Positions 1 through 7,336 of a stretch of 64,000 bases of DNA are shown in pieces; within the stretch, counting starts at the first letter, position 1, and each line of letters begins with the position of its first letter. A model generated the notes under the pieces. The model saw only the letters and a list, made by a program, of their open reading frames with translations, made no database searches and was not told the origin of the DNA. Both the position numbers and the translations under genes were made by a program. The stretch is taken from positions 1 to 64,000 of the forward strand of contig NZ_JAKZEY010000023.1 of assembly GCF_022808955.1 (NCBI RefSeq), given 5' to 3'. The DNA is from Anaerococcus sp. AGMB09787 (GTDB taxonomy: Bacteria > Bacillota > Clostridia > Tissierellales > Peptoniphilaceae).

Positions 1-23
1 TTATATATTTTAGAATAAACATA

Positions 24-69
24 GAAAAAGCGTCGACAGGCCCAGTTTATTAGCGGGTTTGTCAACGCT
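24..69 (-). terminator. Rho-independent terminator of the glycosylation operon
   Basis: Read on the minus strand, AGCGT, an unpaired base, then GACAAACCC-type sequence pairs across an 11-nt loop with GGGCCTGTC and ACGCT (about 14 bp with two G-U pairs and one internal mismatch), followed at once by TTTTT. It lies just past the stop of the membrane protein gene at 96. A second small hairpin (74-90, GAGAGC/GCTCTC) has no U-run and sits between stop codon and terminator. Confidence 0.7.
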
Positions 70-95
70 CTGAGAGAGCGAAAAGCTCTCCACTA

Positions 96-1658
96 TTACT
101 TACTAGTAATATCTATATAATAATCAAAATCACTAATATTATAATTGTTATCATCTTCGGGGTAGGTAATTCGCACATCATTTGTATCATAGAGATATCT
201 AGCCATAAAATAATAGTATGATGACTTATCCTGTTCATTCATCTTAACTAGAATTCTCTTATTCTCGCCAGTAATTTTTGCTTCAGATAATTTTTCCTTG
301 TTACTAGCATAGATTTTTCTATTTTCATCCTTGTAATTTAATTTCTTTATAGTAGTAAAAGATAAACTAGCCATAAATACCGCCATAATTACAGTTATAA
401 TTTTATTTTTATCAAAAGGCATCCAATAAACACTCATGAGTAAGAGATATGATCTTATAGTTTTTACATACCTACCATAACCTGCAAGTTTAACTGCCTC
501 TCCACTTGGCATTGAAAAGATATACATCAAGTAATTACCTAATTGATAGGTAAAATATACACAAACTACAAAAATAAGTAAGTTTTTATATACTTTATCC
601 TTATTATAAATAAAATAAGTAACTACAAGGAATATAAATAAAATCAGAAGAATTCTCTCCTCAAAAATCGCCTTAATAAAATTAGAACTTATTTTAAAAA
701 TGGTTGACATATTTTTGTCTAATAAACCTTTTTTGTAAGAAGAAAAGCTCATACTATGTTTACCTAAGTCGTTAAAGTTTTTTTTAACATGAATAGACCA
801 AGACTTATTGGCTAAAAACATTATAAGAAGAGGAAATCCAGCTACAAACTTATCAGCTCTCCAATATTTTTTAAGCATGTATAAGGCAGCTACAACAACA
901 AAGAATAAGGCTGAATTCTTTATTAGACTTACTGATATAATCATAGGCAACAAAATAATTAGTAAATTTTTATTCTCAATAAAATCATATTCGCTAATAA
1001 ATGCTAACAAAGAAAAACCACTTGTTGCCAGCAAGCTATCTACTAAAAGGCTGTTTATCTGAACATTGTCCATTAATATATATATTGAAAAAATGATAAA
1101 TACAGGTGTCATATATCGATTATCTTTGCTTTTCTTAAAAATAGGAAAATAACCTGCCAAAACCGCAAAGGCGTTAGCCATAAAACAAAAGGGCTCTGAA
1201 AATCCTAGAGGTCTAGTTAATCCATAAATAAAATAAGCACTAGCTTGGGGATAAGAAGTAAAGGTTATAAGCTTATCAGATCCGAAATTTAGTCTATCAT
1301 GACTAATCAAAAATCTACTAATCAAACCCCAATGACTAAAATCGTCATAGTGGAGGAATTGCTCATTTTTTAAGTAAAGGATAATAAAAATCCCAATTAG
1401 AACTAATATCCAATAATTAATAAAGTCTCTAAAGACGACTATTTTTGTAAATCCATAATATAAGCAAATAACTGCAAAGACAAAATGGAAAAAGTAGCTT
1501 CCTATTTTCATGAATCCAAGTAAAGCAGAAATATAGATTAGACTACTAATGACCGAAAAATAGGCAAATGGTATAAAGTATATATCCAAAGCAAATTTTT
1601 CCCTAATCAATGCAGAAAAACCGAAAAATCCTAGTATTATTAAAATAATATATATCAT
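96..1658 (-). CDS. Polytopic membrane protein, GT-C-like glycosyltransferase candidate
   Basis: A 520-residue, very hydrophobic protein with roughly ten or more membrane segments and a short soluble C-terminal tail (from about residue 440). The first large extracytoplasmic loop holds an acidic-aromatic motif, YDDFSHWG (about residues 104-111). GT-C transferases that use lipid-linked sugars carry catalytic acidic residues in this position, so a role in attaching or polymerising cell-surface sugars is inferred. Its ATG overlaps by one base the stop of the GT2-GtrA gene, so the two form one operon, and such GT2-GtrA proteins typically make or flip the lipid-linked sugar used by a GT-C partner. 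An O-antigen ligase or polymerase-type protein is the alternative. Exact family not recognised. Confidence 0.6.
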   Translation of the reverse strand: MIYIILIILGFFGFSALIREKFALDIYFIPFAYFSVISSLIYISALLGFMKIGSYFFHFVFAVICLYYGFTKIVVFRDFINYWILVLIGIFIILYLKNEQFLHYDDFSHWGLISRFLISHDRLNFGSDKLITFTSYPQASAYFIYGLTRPLGFSEPFCFMANAFAVLAGYFPIFKKSKDNRYMTPVFIIFSIYILMDNVQINSLLVDSLLATSGFSLLAFISEYDFIENKNLLIILLPMIISVSLIKNSALFFVVVAALYMLKKYWRADKFVAGFPLLIMFLANKSWSIHVKKNFNDLGKHSMSFSSYKKGLLDKNMSTIFKISSNFIKAIFEERILLILFIFLVVTYFIYNKDKVYKNLLIFVVCVYFTYQLGNYLMYIFSMPSGEAVKLAGYGRYVKTIRSYLLLMSVYWMPFDKNKIITVIMAVFMASLSFTTIKKLNYKDENRKIYASNKEKLSEAKITGENKRILVKMNEQDKSSYYYFMARYLYDTNDVRITYPEDDNNYNISDFDYYIDITSK

Positions 1659-2728
1659 TATTCACTTCCATTAAAAATAAACTTATTCTGTATAGTAAAA
1701 GAAAGCAAGAAAATAATTGTATCAACTATAAGCTTTATTACACTTGCATTCATATTTACTATTTCAAATATCATATCTACAAAAAATGCTGAAAGTATCA
1801 ATTGGCAAAGCCACAAAGATACATACTTTATAAACTTTGACTTCTCTTTCTTATCATCAGCAAAAACCAGGTTCTTATTTACATTATAATTGAAAATACC
1901 TGAGACAATCCTCGCAAGTGCGGTAGATGCCCAGATCACTTTACTAGATGTAGCCAAGATGCTTGGTAAAAGCTTAGTAAGAACTGTGAAAGCTCCTATA
2001 TCTACAAGGAAAGATGATAGGGATGAGATGATAAACTTAAAGAAAGTTCCAAGCATGACCCTATAAATCTTAAAAGAATCCTTGATGGGGTGAAAGTGGG
2101 TCTCGCTATTATTATCAAAATAAACAGTCTCGATAGGTATTTCTATGATTTTCTTCTTAGTTTGAGATGAATTAATAAGCATATTTATCTCATACTCAAA
2201 CCTTTCACCAGGAAGATCTAAGAAATCAGCAAGGTAGGCTTTAGGAATTGCCCTAAGTCCTGTTTGTGTATCCCCTATCTTATCGTAAAACATAAGTTTA
2301 TAAATAAAACTAGTAGTCTTGTTACCGAAAGATGACTTGAAAGGTACACCCTCTTCATTGAAGTCACGAGAGCCCAAATACATAGCTACATCGCTTTTTT
2401 TAACTATATTTGCAATATTTTGGACATCACTTGCTTTGTGCTGACCGTCGGAGTCAACTGTAATTATATAGGAAAAGTCCTCGTAATTATTTAATATGTA
2501 ATTAAAAGAATTTTTCAAAGCTCTTCCCTTACCAAAATTCTTGTAATGGGTAAATACATCAAAGCCTTCATCTATTAATTTGTCAAAAAATTCATCGTAT
2601 TCCGCCCTACTCCCATCATTTACCAAAAGAATCCTAGAAAAGCCCATATTTCTTAATTCATAAAGATAGGATCTAAGTATTCCCTTGGGAGGGTTGAGGG
2701 CTGGAATTAAAATAATAAACTCGTCCAT
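1658..2728 (-). CDS. GT2 glycosyltransferase fused to GtrA-like membrane domain
   Basis: 356 residues. The N-terminal half (about 1-220) is a family-2, dolichol-phosphate-mannose-synthase-like transferase: PALNPPKG at the start, LLVNDGS nucleotide-binding motif (about 34-40) and the metal-binding VDSDGQH (about 91-97). The C-terminal part (about 225-356) has four membrane segments and the FNYNVNKNLVF signature typical of GtrA. Such proteins load a sugar on undecaprenyl phosphate at the inner face and help move it across the membrane. An AAGGAAA ribosome site lies 3-4 bases before the ATG. Transcription probably starts at the promoter at 2743-2771, at the edge of the insertion sequence. The substrate sugar cannot be read from the sequence. 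Confidence 0.8.
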   Translation of the reverse strand: MDEFIILIPALNPPKGILRSYLYELRNMGFSRILLVNDGSRAEYDEFFDKLIDEGFDVFTHYKNFGKGRALKNSFNYILNNYEDFSYIITVDSDGQHKASDVQNIANIVKKSDVAMYLGSRDFNEEGVPFKSSFGNKTTSFIYKLMFYDKIGDTQTGLRAIPKAYLADFLDLPGERFEYEINMLINSSQTKKKIIEIPIETVYFDNNSETHFHPIKDSFKIYRVMLGTFFKFIISSLSSFLVDIGAFTVLTKLLPSILATSSKVIWASTALARIVSGIFNYNVNKNLVFADDKKEKSKFIKYVSLWLCQLILSAFFVDMIFEIVNMNASVIKLIVDTIIFLLSFTIQNKFIFNGSE

Positions 2729-2742
2729 AATTTCCTTATTAT

Positions 2743-2771
2743 ATTATATTGTAATCATTATACTCAGTCAA
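2743..2771 (-). promoter_or_regulatory. Hybrid promoter at the IS256 end driving the glycosylation operon
   Basis: On the minus strand: TTGACT, a 17-bp spacer, then TATAAT, a near-perfect sigma-A promoter. The TATAAT lies in chromosomal DNA, while TTGACT coincides with the outermost bases of the insertion sequence terminal repeat. Predicted start is near 2736, leaving a leader of only about 8-10 bases before the ATG at 2728. Confidence 0.65.
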
Positions 2772-2793
2772 GTCCAAAATCTTGTGTAAATTC
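2767..2793. repeat. Left terminal repeat of IS256-family element (degenerate)
   Basis: Shares the core TTGTGTAAA with the right end but diverges outside it. Read outward it gives TACACAAGATTTTGGACTT, close to the general IS256 end pattern. The outermost bases form the -35 box of the adjacent promoter. Confidence 0.55.
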
Positions 2794-3622
2794 ATCTAGT
2801 ACAATAATTATTATCACATTCTAATGTATAGTTTAGATGATGTTGTCCAATCCTCATTGATATCAATGAGGATTGGTCTCCAAAAGCCGACGGGCTAGAT
2901 ATTAATCTTATTGCCGAATCTACGTTTGGAAATATTCTTATCACTTTTTCTCTTCTTCTAATTTCCTCATTTAATCTTTCTAAACAATTTGTTGTTCTTA
3001 ATCTCTTATGGATTATATCATTTCCTAGATAGGAAAAAGCATCTTCAAAGCCTTCATCTAATACATTTAAGCTATTTTGATATTTCTTTTCATTTTCATA
3101 TTTTTTGAATATTTCATCTTTAACTTTTCTAGCTAATTTGATATCTTGTATTTTAAATAGAGACTTAATATCTTCTCTAAATTCTTCTGTATTTTTCTTT
3201 GGGGCTTTTGATAAGATATTTCTTAGGAAATGTACCTGACATCTTTGCCATGTTACGTTTATGGATGTTTCTTTTATTGCCTTTACTAGTCCCTTATGGG
3301 CATCTAATATTAGCATTTTTACACATGATAAGCCTCTTTGTTTTAAGTACTCAAAGAAGTCAGACCGTGAATACTCATTTTCTCCATCGCTAATATCAAA
3401 TCCTATGATTTCTCTACTTCCTTTTTCATTTATTCCTATTGCTATATGACAAGCTTTTGATAGAACTTTGTTCTCTTCTCTAACTTTTATGTAGACTACA
3501 TCTACAAGTAAATAGGGATATTTAAGTTCTTTTAAATCGCTATTTCTCCATAGTTTTACTTCTTCGTCTAACTCTTTAGTTAAGGATGATACAAAGGATT
3601 TGGAATATATTTTACCACACAT
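2792..3622 (-). pseudogene. IS256-family transposase, catalytic C-terminal part (frameshifted)
   Basis: 276-residue fragment carrying the DDE core: first Asp in LLVDVVYIKVR, second in LILDAHKGL, the Cys-His signature WQRCQVHFLRN, and the Glu in RTTNCLERLNEEIRRR. It is out of frame with the N-terminal piece upstream. The reading frame is open above the apparent Met at 3622 and continues GVSTRKVSKLIEN, which belongs to the same protein. The C-terminus is also wrong: after SAIRLI the frame reads through a palindrome into an unrelated tail, whereas the normal ending INEDWTTSSKLYIRM is present in another frame, stopping at 2814-2816. The protein is therefore unlikely to be active, although it still contains all three acidic residues. 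Confidence 0.85.
2847..2876. repeat. Perfect 30-bp palindrome inside the transposase 3' end
   Basis: The 30 bases centred on GATATC (2859-2864) equal their own reverse complement with no mismatch and no spacer. One arm encodes the conserved transposase residues INEDW; the other arm is an inverted copy that replaces the sequence expected upstream. This looks like a template-switch scar rather than a functional site, and it coincides with the frame change at the C-terminus. Confidence 0.85.
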
Positions 3623-3630
3623 ATTTTCTA

Positions 3631-3999
3631 TTAGTTTTGATACTTTTCTCGTTGATACTCCCCAACATACATTTCTAGCATGGTTGTTAGTAGAGCTTTT
3701 TCATTTCTTTGATATCTTTCAAAGACTTCTGCCAAAAATTTTCCATCTCTTCTCCTAGGCACTCTTAGGGTTATTGTTCCTATCTTTGTTGTATAGTCAC
3801 GATAATAGTAGCCATTACGGTAGGTAATTCTATTAGGATCTCTTTGATAGGCTTGATTATCTAAGTACTCATCCCTTTCTTTTTCCATAAGCTCATTAAA
3901 TACCTTGGTTAGAATTTTCTTAGCTATATCATTTTTAACTTCTGAGTTAATTAAATTTTGAATATCTTCTATGTTTAATGTAAAATGTAATTGGGTCAT
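3631..3999 (-). pseudogene. IS256-family transposase, N-terminal part (frameshifted)
   Basis: 122 residues beginning MTQLHFTLNIEDIQNLI and containing the family's N-terminal pattern RNGYYYRDYTTKIG and LRVPRRRDGKF. It has a good ribosome site (TAGGAGGAATC) before the ATG. The last 12 residues are out of frame: at a run of four G (coding strand, near 3662-3665) one base is missing relative to an intact gene, since the other frame continues GVSTRKVSK. The family normally uses one uninterrupted reading frame, so a deletion (or a homopolymer sequencing error) is more likely than programmed frameshifting. Confidence 0.85.
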
Positions 4000-4065
4000 A
4001 TGATTCCTCCTAGTTTGTTTTTGTGCTTAAAAACATTGTACTAGTTTAGGTTTCAAATGACCTTT

Positions 4066-4094
4066 TCTTTTTACACAATTATACGGGCACTATC
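4066..4094. repeat. Right terminal repeat of IS256-family element
   Basis: CTTTTTACACAATTATACGG followed by GCACTATC; read inward this is a textbook IS256-type end. It lies about 70 bases upstream of the transposase start codon. Confidence 0.75.
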
Positions 4095-4285
4095 TGAAAA
4101 TATAATTAAAAATATTAGAAAAAACTTAAAAAATATGATCATAGTATATCTAGAATTGCATTGATGAGTTCAGTTTTTTTGAGATACACTAATAGTTGAA
4201 ATTGAAAGATAGAAGTGATAGAAGAAGAGCATCTTTGGATGAAAATGGAAAGGTTTTAGGTAAGTGATTGATAAAGATAAGTTAA
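4095..4285. other. Non-coding decayed sequence next to the IS
   Basis: AT-rich and dense in stops. One short in-frame stretch (about 4202-4268, reading KLKDRSDRRRASLDENGK) looks like old coding sequence and is in the same frame as the remnant that follows, but two stop codons (TGA, TAA) separate them. No promoter or RNA gene recognised. Confidence 0.4.
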
Positions 4286-4747
4286 AAAATAGAAAGACTA
4301 TTTGATTTAAATTATTGGTATATTATAAGTCCATTCTTAAAAATATATCCATATGAAAGTGATTTTGATAATTTAGAAGAGTATTTTGAAAGAGAGTATT
4401 TAAATAAGTATTATGAGAGTATTAAGAGAATCTTGATTTGAATTATTTGTTACTACGATTCTATTGTATATTTAACAGAATTTTATGAAGAAAATCCTCT
4501 TAAAAGATTTGAGGAATATGAATACAAAAATTTTAGAGATAGAGGGTTAGATGAAATTAGCACTGCTTTAGAATTGGTAATTATAGAAGGAAAGACTCAT
4601 ATGAATGTTTATATACCTTCAAAAGATAGTATCATAACAATCGGTTCCGGGTTTGATACCACTATCTACTCAGAAGATAAAAAACTATTGAAAGAGATTA
4701 AATTATATGTTGAATCTGAAGGATTATTTTTAATAAAAAACGATTAA
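4286..4747 (+). pseudogene. Remnant of an unknown acidic protein (possible immunity-type gene)
   Basis: A single frame of about 154 codons, interrupted by one TGA at 4439-4441, reads as believable protein on both sides of the stop: before it FDNLEEYFEREYLNKYYESI, after it YLTEFYEENPLKRFEEYEY and a C-terminal part with GKTHMNVYIPSKDSIITIGS, ending TAA. There is no start codon with a ribosome site. Small acidic proteins of this composition next to mobile DNA are often orphan immunity proteins, but no named family was recognised. The good coding character of the last 100 codons suggests recent decay. Confidence 0.55.
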
Positions 4748-4767
4748 GTATCTAATATCGTCTAGAA

Positions 4768-4945
4768 TTATTCCGAATTTAGGGTGTGGGTCATAATAAT
4801 GGTTAACTCATCTATGTGTATTTTTATAGGCTTTAAAAAAATCTTAATAAAATGAGATTCCTTATACATTTTTACTATAATATTATTAGCATAATCATCA
4901 ATAGTTCTCCAATTTCCTAAATCAATTTTTGCGAAATTAAATGAT
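4768..4945 (-). pseudogene. Short unidentified coding remnant
   Basis: On the minus strand about 55 codons read FAKIDLGNWRTIDDYANNII, VKMYKESHFIKIFLKPIKIH and IDELTIIMTHTLNSE, then stop. Composition is protein-like, but the frame is closed by a stop upstream and has no start with a ribosome site, so it is the 3' end of a lost gene. It converges on the remnant ending at 4747. Confidence 0.4.
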
Positions 4946-5013
4946 TAGAAGAGGTAGAATCTTTATAAGAATACAATATAATTCTAAAAAATCAATAAGT
5001 TAATTTGACTATG

Positions 5014-5077
5014 ATATCAAATAGATTGCTATACGAGGACTAAGCAATGATAGGTGTCAGTTAAGTCTATTTGATAT
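5014..5077. other. Nested stem-loop element, function unknown
   Basis: ATATCAAATAGA (5014-5025) pairs perfectly with TCTATTTGATAT (5066-5077). Directly inside, TTGCT (5026-5030) pairs with AGCAA (5043-5047), capping a 12-nt loop, and leaves an 18-nt one-sided bulge (5048-5065). There is no U-run on either side, so it is not a typical terminator. It may be a small structured RNA, a recombination site or the end of a lost mobile element. Confidence 0.45.
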
Positions 5078-5146
5078 TTATAGATATTGTTTAGAAGAGC
5101 TGGAATAAATGTTATATTTGGAGGATATCCATGATCTTGCTCTTAG

Positions 5147-5914
5147 ATGGTTGGAGAAATCATTAATCCTAATCTTTATACCAAGGCTAAGCGCCTTCAA
5201 TCAGAATATATTTTCTTAGGTGTAATCTTTGATGAAGGCTACAAGACTTATTATTATTTGACGGACGATAATAGCATAGAAGTAGGAGCTCTTGTCCTAG
5301 TTCCAGCAGGAAAGGATAATCATGAAGCGCTTGTAAAGGTAGAGAGGGTGGAATATTTTAGCAAAGAACAGGCGCTATTACCTATAGAAAAGACCAAAGG
5401 TATTATTCGTAAGTATAAGTCTATGGGTTATGACTATTGGTGGATTGGAGATGATTTTGTGAAGGTATTTATAAATCTTGTCTTTAGCCTAGTGATAATT
5501 TTTAATTTTACAAAAAGAAAAGAGAATTTATTTAGATCTGAGATTCCCAAAATCTCGATAACATCAGCTATAATCTTGCTGGTTATAGGTCTTGTTATTT
5601 GGTTTTCTGTAGACAAGTCGATGTTGGGTTTCATAAGTCTTTTAGTTGCAGTGATTTGCTTCCTTTCTTTTTTTATAGGGATTGGTATAAGTGAGGAAAA
5701 TTTTAATAGCTTTATTGCAAATTCTATTGGTATTAAGTCGATACCTTTTGATGAGATAAAAAGTTTAGATATAAAAATTGAAGATAGGGTAGAAGTTAAA
5801 TTTAAAGCCTATGGTCAAGACTTTATACAATATTATAATCTAGCCTTGAAAAATGACCTGATCAAGTTTTTAGAGAATCATCTTGAGCCAAATACCTTAT
5901 CTCTTAGCAAGTGA
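5147..5914 (+). CDS. Hypothetical membrane protein with PUA-like N-terminus and PH-like C-terminus
   Basis: 255 residues. The N-terminal ~85 residues (YYYLTDDNSIEVGALVLVPA) resemble a small beta-barrel seen in many Firmicute proteins, comparable to the N-terminal domain of PriA. Two to three membrane segments follow (about 104-120, 138-157, 160-180). The C-terminal ~70 residues (IPFDEIKSLDIKIED) look like a bacterial PH-type domain; these domain calls are inference. No stop-free extension upstream is possible because TAG lies just before the ATG. The only strong ribosome site (GGAGG, 5120-5124) serves an 11-codon reading frame at 5131-5166 that overlaps this start, so translation may be coupled or the 5' end may be damaged. 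Function unknown. Confidence 0.6.
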   Translation: MVGEIINPNLYTKAKRLQSEYIFLGVIFDEGYKTYYYLTDDNSIEVGALVLVPAGKDNHEALVKVERVEYFSKEQALLPIEKTKGIIRKYKSMGYDYWWIGDDFVKVFINLVFSLVIIFNFTKRKENLFRSEIPKISITSAIILLVIGLVIWFSVDKSMLGFISLLVAVICFLSFFIGIGISEENFNSFIANSIGIKSIPFDEIKSLDIKIEDRVEVKFKAYGQDFIQYYNLALKNDLIKFLENHLEPNTLSLSK

Positions 5915-6008
5915 TTTTAATTTTATCAAATGTAGGAAATCTTAAATATGGTATTTACTCATTTGGATAATTTATAATTTAATTAGTAAAATTTTTAAAA
6001 ATTATCTC

Positions 6009-6038
6009 TTGCAAATGTTAACATAGATGGGTTATAAT
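6009..6038 (+). promoter_or_regulatory. Sigma-A promoter of pyrH-frr
   Basis: TTGCAA (6009-6014), 18-bp spacer, TATAAT (6033-6038), about 20 bases before the pyrH start. It shows that pyrH is transcribed on its own here rather than from an rpsB-tsf operon. Confidence 0.7.
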
Positions 6039-6058
6039 TATAGTAAATAGGAGGGATG

Positions 6059-6775
6059 ATGCAAGAATTTAAGAGAGTCGTTTTGAAACTAAGTGGAGAA
6101 GCCCTAGCAGGTGATAGGGGATTCGGTTTCGATGACGATGTGATTATAAATATATGTGAAAATATTAAGGCTGTTTCTGATTTGGGAGTTGAGCTTGCCA
6201 TTGTTGTTGGTGGAGGAAACTTCTGGCGAGGTAGGTCTGGGAAAGAAATTGATAGGGCATCTTCTGATACTATTGGGATGTTAGGAACTGTTATGAATGG
6301 TCTTAGGGTTCAAGGAACTTTAGAGAAGATGGGACTTGATACTAGACTTATGACAGCCATAGACATGAAAGAAGTTGCAGAGCCATATATTAGAAGAAGG
6401 GCTGAGAGGCACTTAGAGAAGAAGAGAATAGTTATCTTTTCAGCAGGAACTGGTCTTCCATATTTTTCAACAGATACTACAGCATCTCTTAGGGCTCTTG
6501 AAATAGGAGCTGATGTTATTCTTTTGGGTAAGACTGGAACTGATGGAATTTATGATAAGGATCCTAACGTTTATCATGATGCTGTTAAGTTTGATAGGTT
6601 AACCTACAAGGAAATTTTAACTAAAGAACTTAAGATTATGGATACTACTGCAACGTCCTTGTGCATGGATAATGATATGCCTCTTATAGTTTTTGGAATT
6701 GATGATCCAAGTAATCTAGTTAGAATTTTTAGGGATAAAGATCCTATTGGAACTATAGTAAAAGGAGAGTTTTAG
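6059..6775 (+). CDS. pyrH: UMP kinase
   Basis: Phosphorylates UMP to UDP with ATP in pyrimidine nucleotide synthesis; a cytoplasmic hexamer of the amino-acid-kinase fold. Visible motifs are LKLSGEAL at the N-terminus, [11 protein letters not shown] (about 50-60) for phosphate binding, and [17 protein letters not shown] in the nucleotide/UMP region. Two ATG codons are adjacent; the second (6059) is preferred because AGGAGG ends only one base before the first. Length (238 aa) is normal. The neighbour frr starts immediately after the stop, as in most bacteria, but rpsB and tsf are not upstream. Confidence 0.95.
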   Translation: MQEFKRVVLKLSGEALAGDRGFGFDDDVIINICENIKAVSDLGVELAIVVGGGNFWRGRSGKEIDRASSDTIGMLGTVMNGLRVQGTLEKMGLDTRLMTAIDMKEVAEPYIRRRAERHLEKKRIVIFSAGTGLPYFSTDTTASLRALEIGADVILLGKTGTDGIYDKDPNVYHDAVKFDRLTYKEILTKELKIMDTTATSLCMDNDMPLIVFGIDDPSNLVRIFRDKDPIGTIVKGEF

Positions 6776-7336
6776 ATGAATTACGAAGATATTAAGAAAC
6801 AAGCTGAAGAAGCTATGCAAAATTCTGTAAATGGGTTTGAGAATAGAATTGCTAATATTAAGGCAGGTCGTGCTACTGAATCAATACTAGATGGCATAAC
6901 TTTTTCTTATTATGGAACTGAAACACCAATCAACCAAGCAGCAACAATTTCTATTCCAGAAGCAAGACTATTAGTTATAAAACCTTGGGATAAGAATAAT
7001 GTAAAGGCTATTAAGAATGCGATTTTGAAGTCAAACATTGGTATCAATCCTCAAGATGACGGTGAAGTAATTAGACTTCCATTCCCACAACTAACAGAAG
7101 AAAGAAGAAAAGAGTACACCAAGGAAGTAGATACCTATTCTGAAGATGCTAAGATTTCTGTTAGATCTAAGAGAAGGGATGCTATGGATGAAGTTAAGAA
7201 GAGTGAAAAATCAGGAGACATCACAGAAGATGATAAATTTTCATTAGAAGATGAGCTTCAAAAAATTACAGATAAGTACATTAAAGCTATAGAAGAGATA
7301 ACTCAAAAGAAAAATAAGGAGCTAATGTCAGTATAA
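6776..7336 (+). CDS. frr: Ribosome recycling factor
   Basis: Splits post-termination 70S ribosomes together with EF-G. 186 residues, the usual size. Typical sequences are NRIANIKAGRAT near the N-terminus, the hinge region PLNQ-like INQAATISIPEARLLVIKPW, and a long C-terminal helix ending ITQKKNKELMSV. The ATG directly follows the pyrH stop, and the ribosome site AAAGGAGAG lies inside the end of pyrH. In most Firmicutes uppS and cdsA follow; here the pilus cluster begins at the next base. Confidence 0.95.
   Translation: MNYEDIKKQAEEAMQNSVNGFENRIANIKAGRATESILDGITFSYYGTETPINQAATISIPEARLLVIKPWDKNNVKAIKNAILKSNIGINPQDDGEVIRLPFPQLTEERRKEYTKEVDTYSEDAKISVRSKRRDAMDEVKKSEKSGDITEDDKFSLEDELQKITDKYIKAIEEITQKKNKELMSV

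Larger units (their letters stand above)
2767..4094 (-). mobile_element. IS256-family insertion sequence, inactivated
   Basis: About 1.33 kb, the usual size for IS256 elements. The right end reads inward as GATAGTGCCCGTATAATTGT, typical of IS256 termini. The left end (2767-2793) is a degenerate match: TTGTGTAAA is shared, but the outer bases differ. It encloses a Mutator/IS256 transposase split by one frameshift and altered at its C-terminus by a second lesion. No convincing 8-9 bp target duplication could be seen, so the exact outer boundaries are approximate, more so on the left. Confidence 0.8.

Noticed and set aside
73-90. GAGAGC/GCTCTC hairpin as the terminator of the minus-strand operon
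   Set aside because: No T-run follows on either strand; the longer hairpin at 29-69 with TTTTT is the better candidate.
4140-5146. Possible CRISPR, integron or phage attachment site in the gene-poor stretch
   Set aside because: No repeated units, no tRNA-derived direct repeats and no integrase gene nearby; only degraded coding sequence and one stem-loop.
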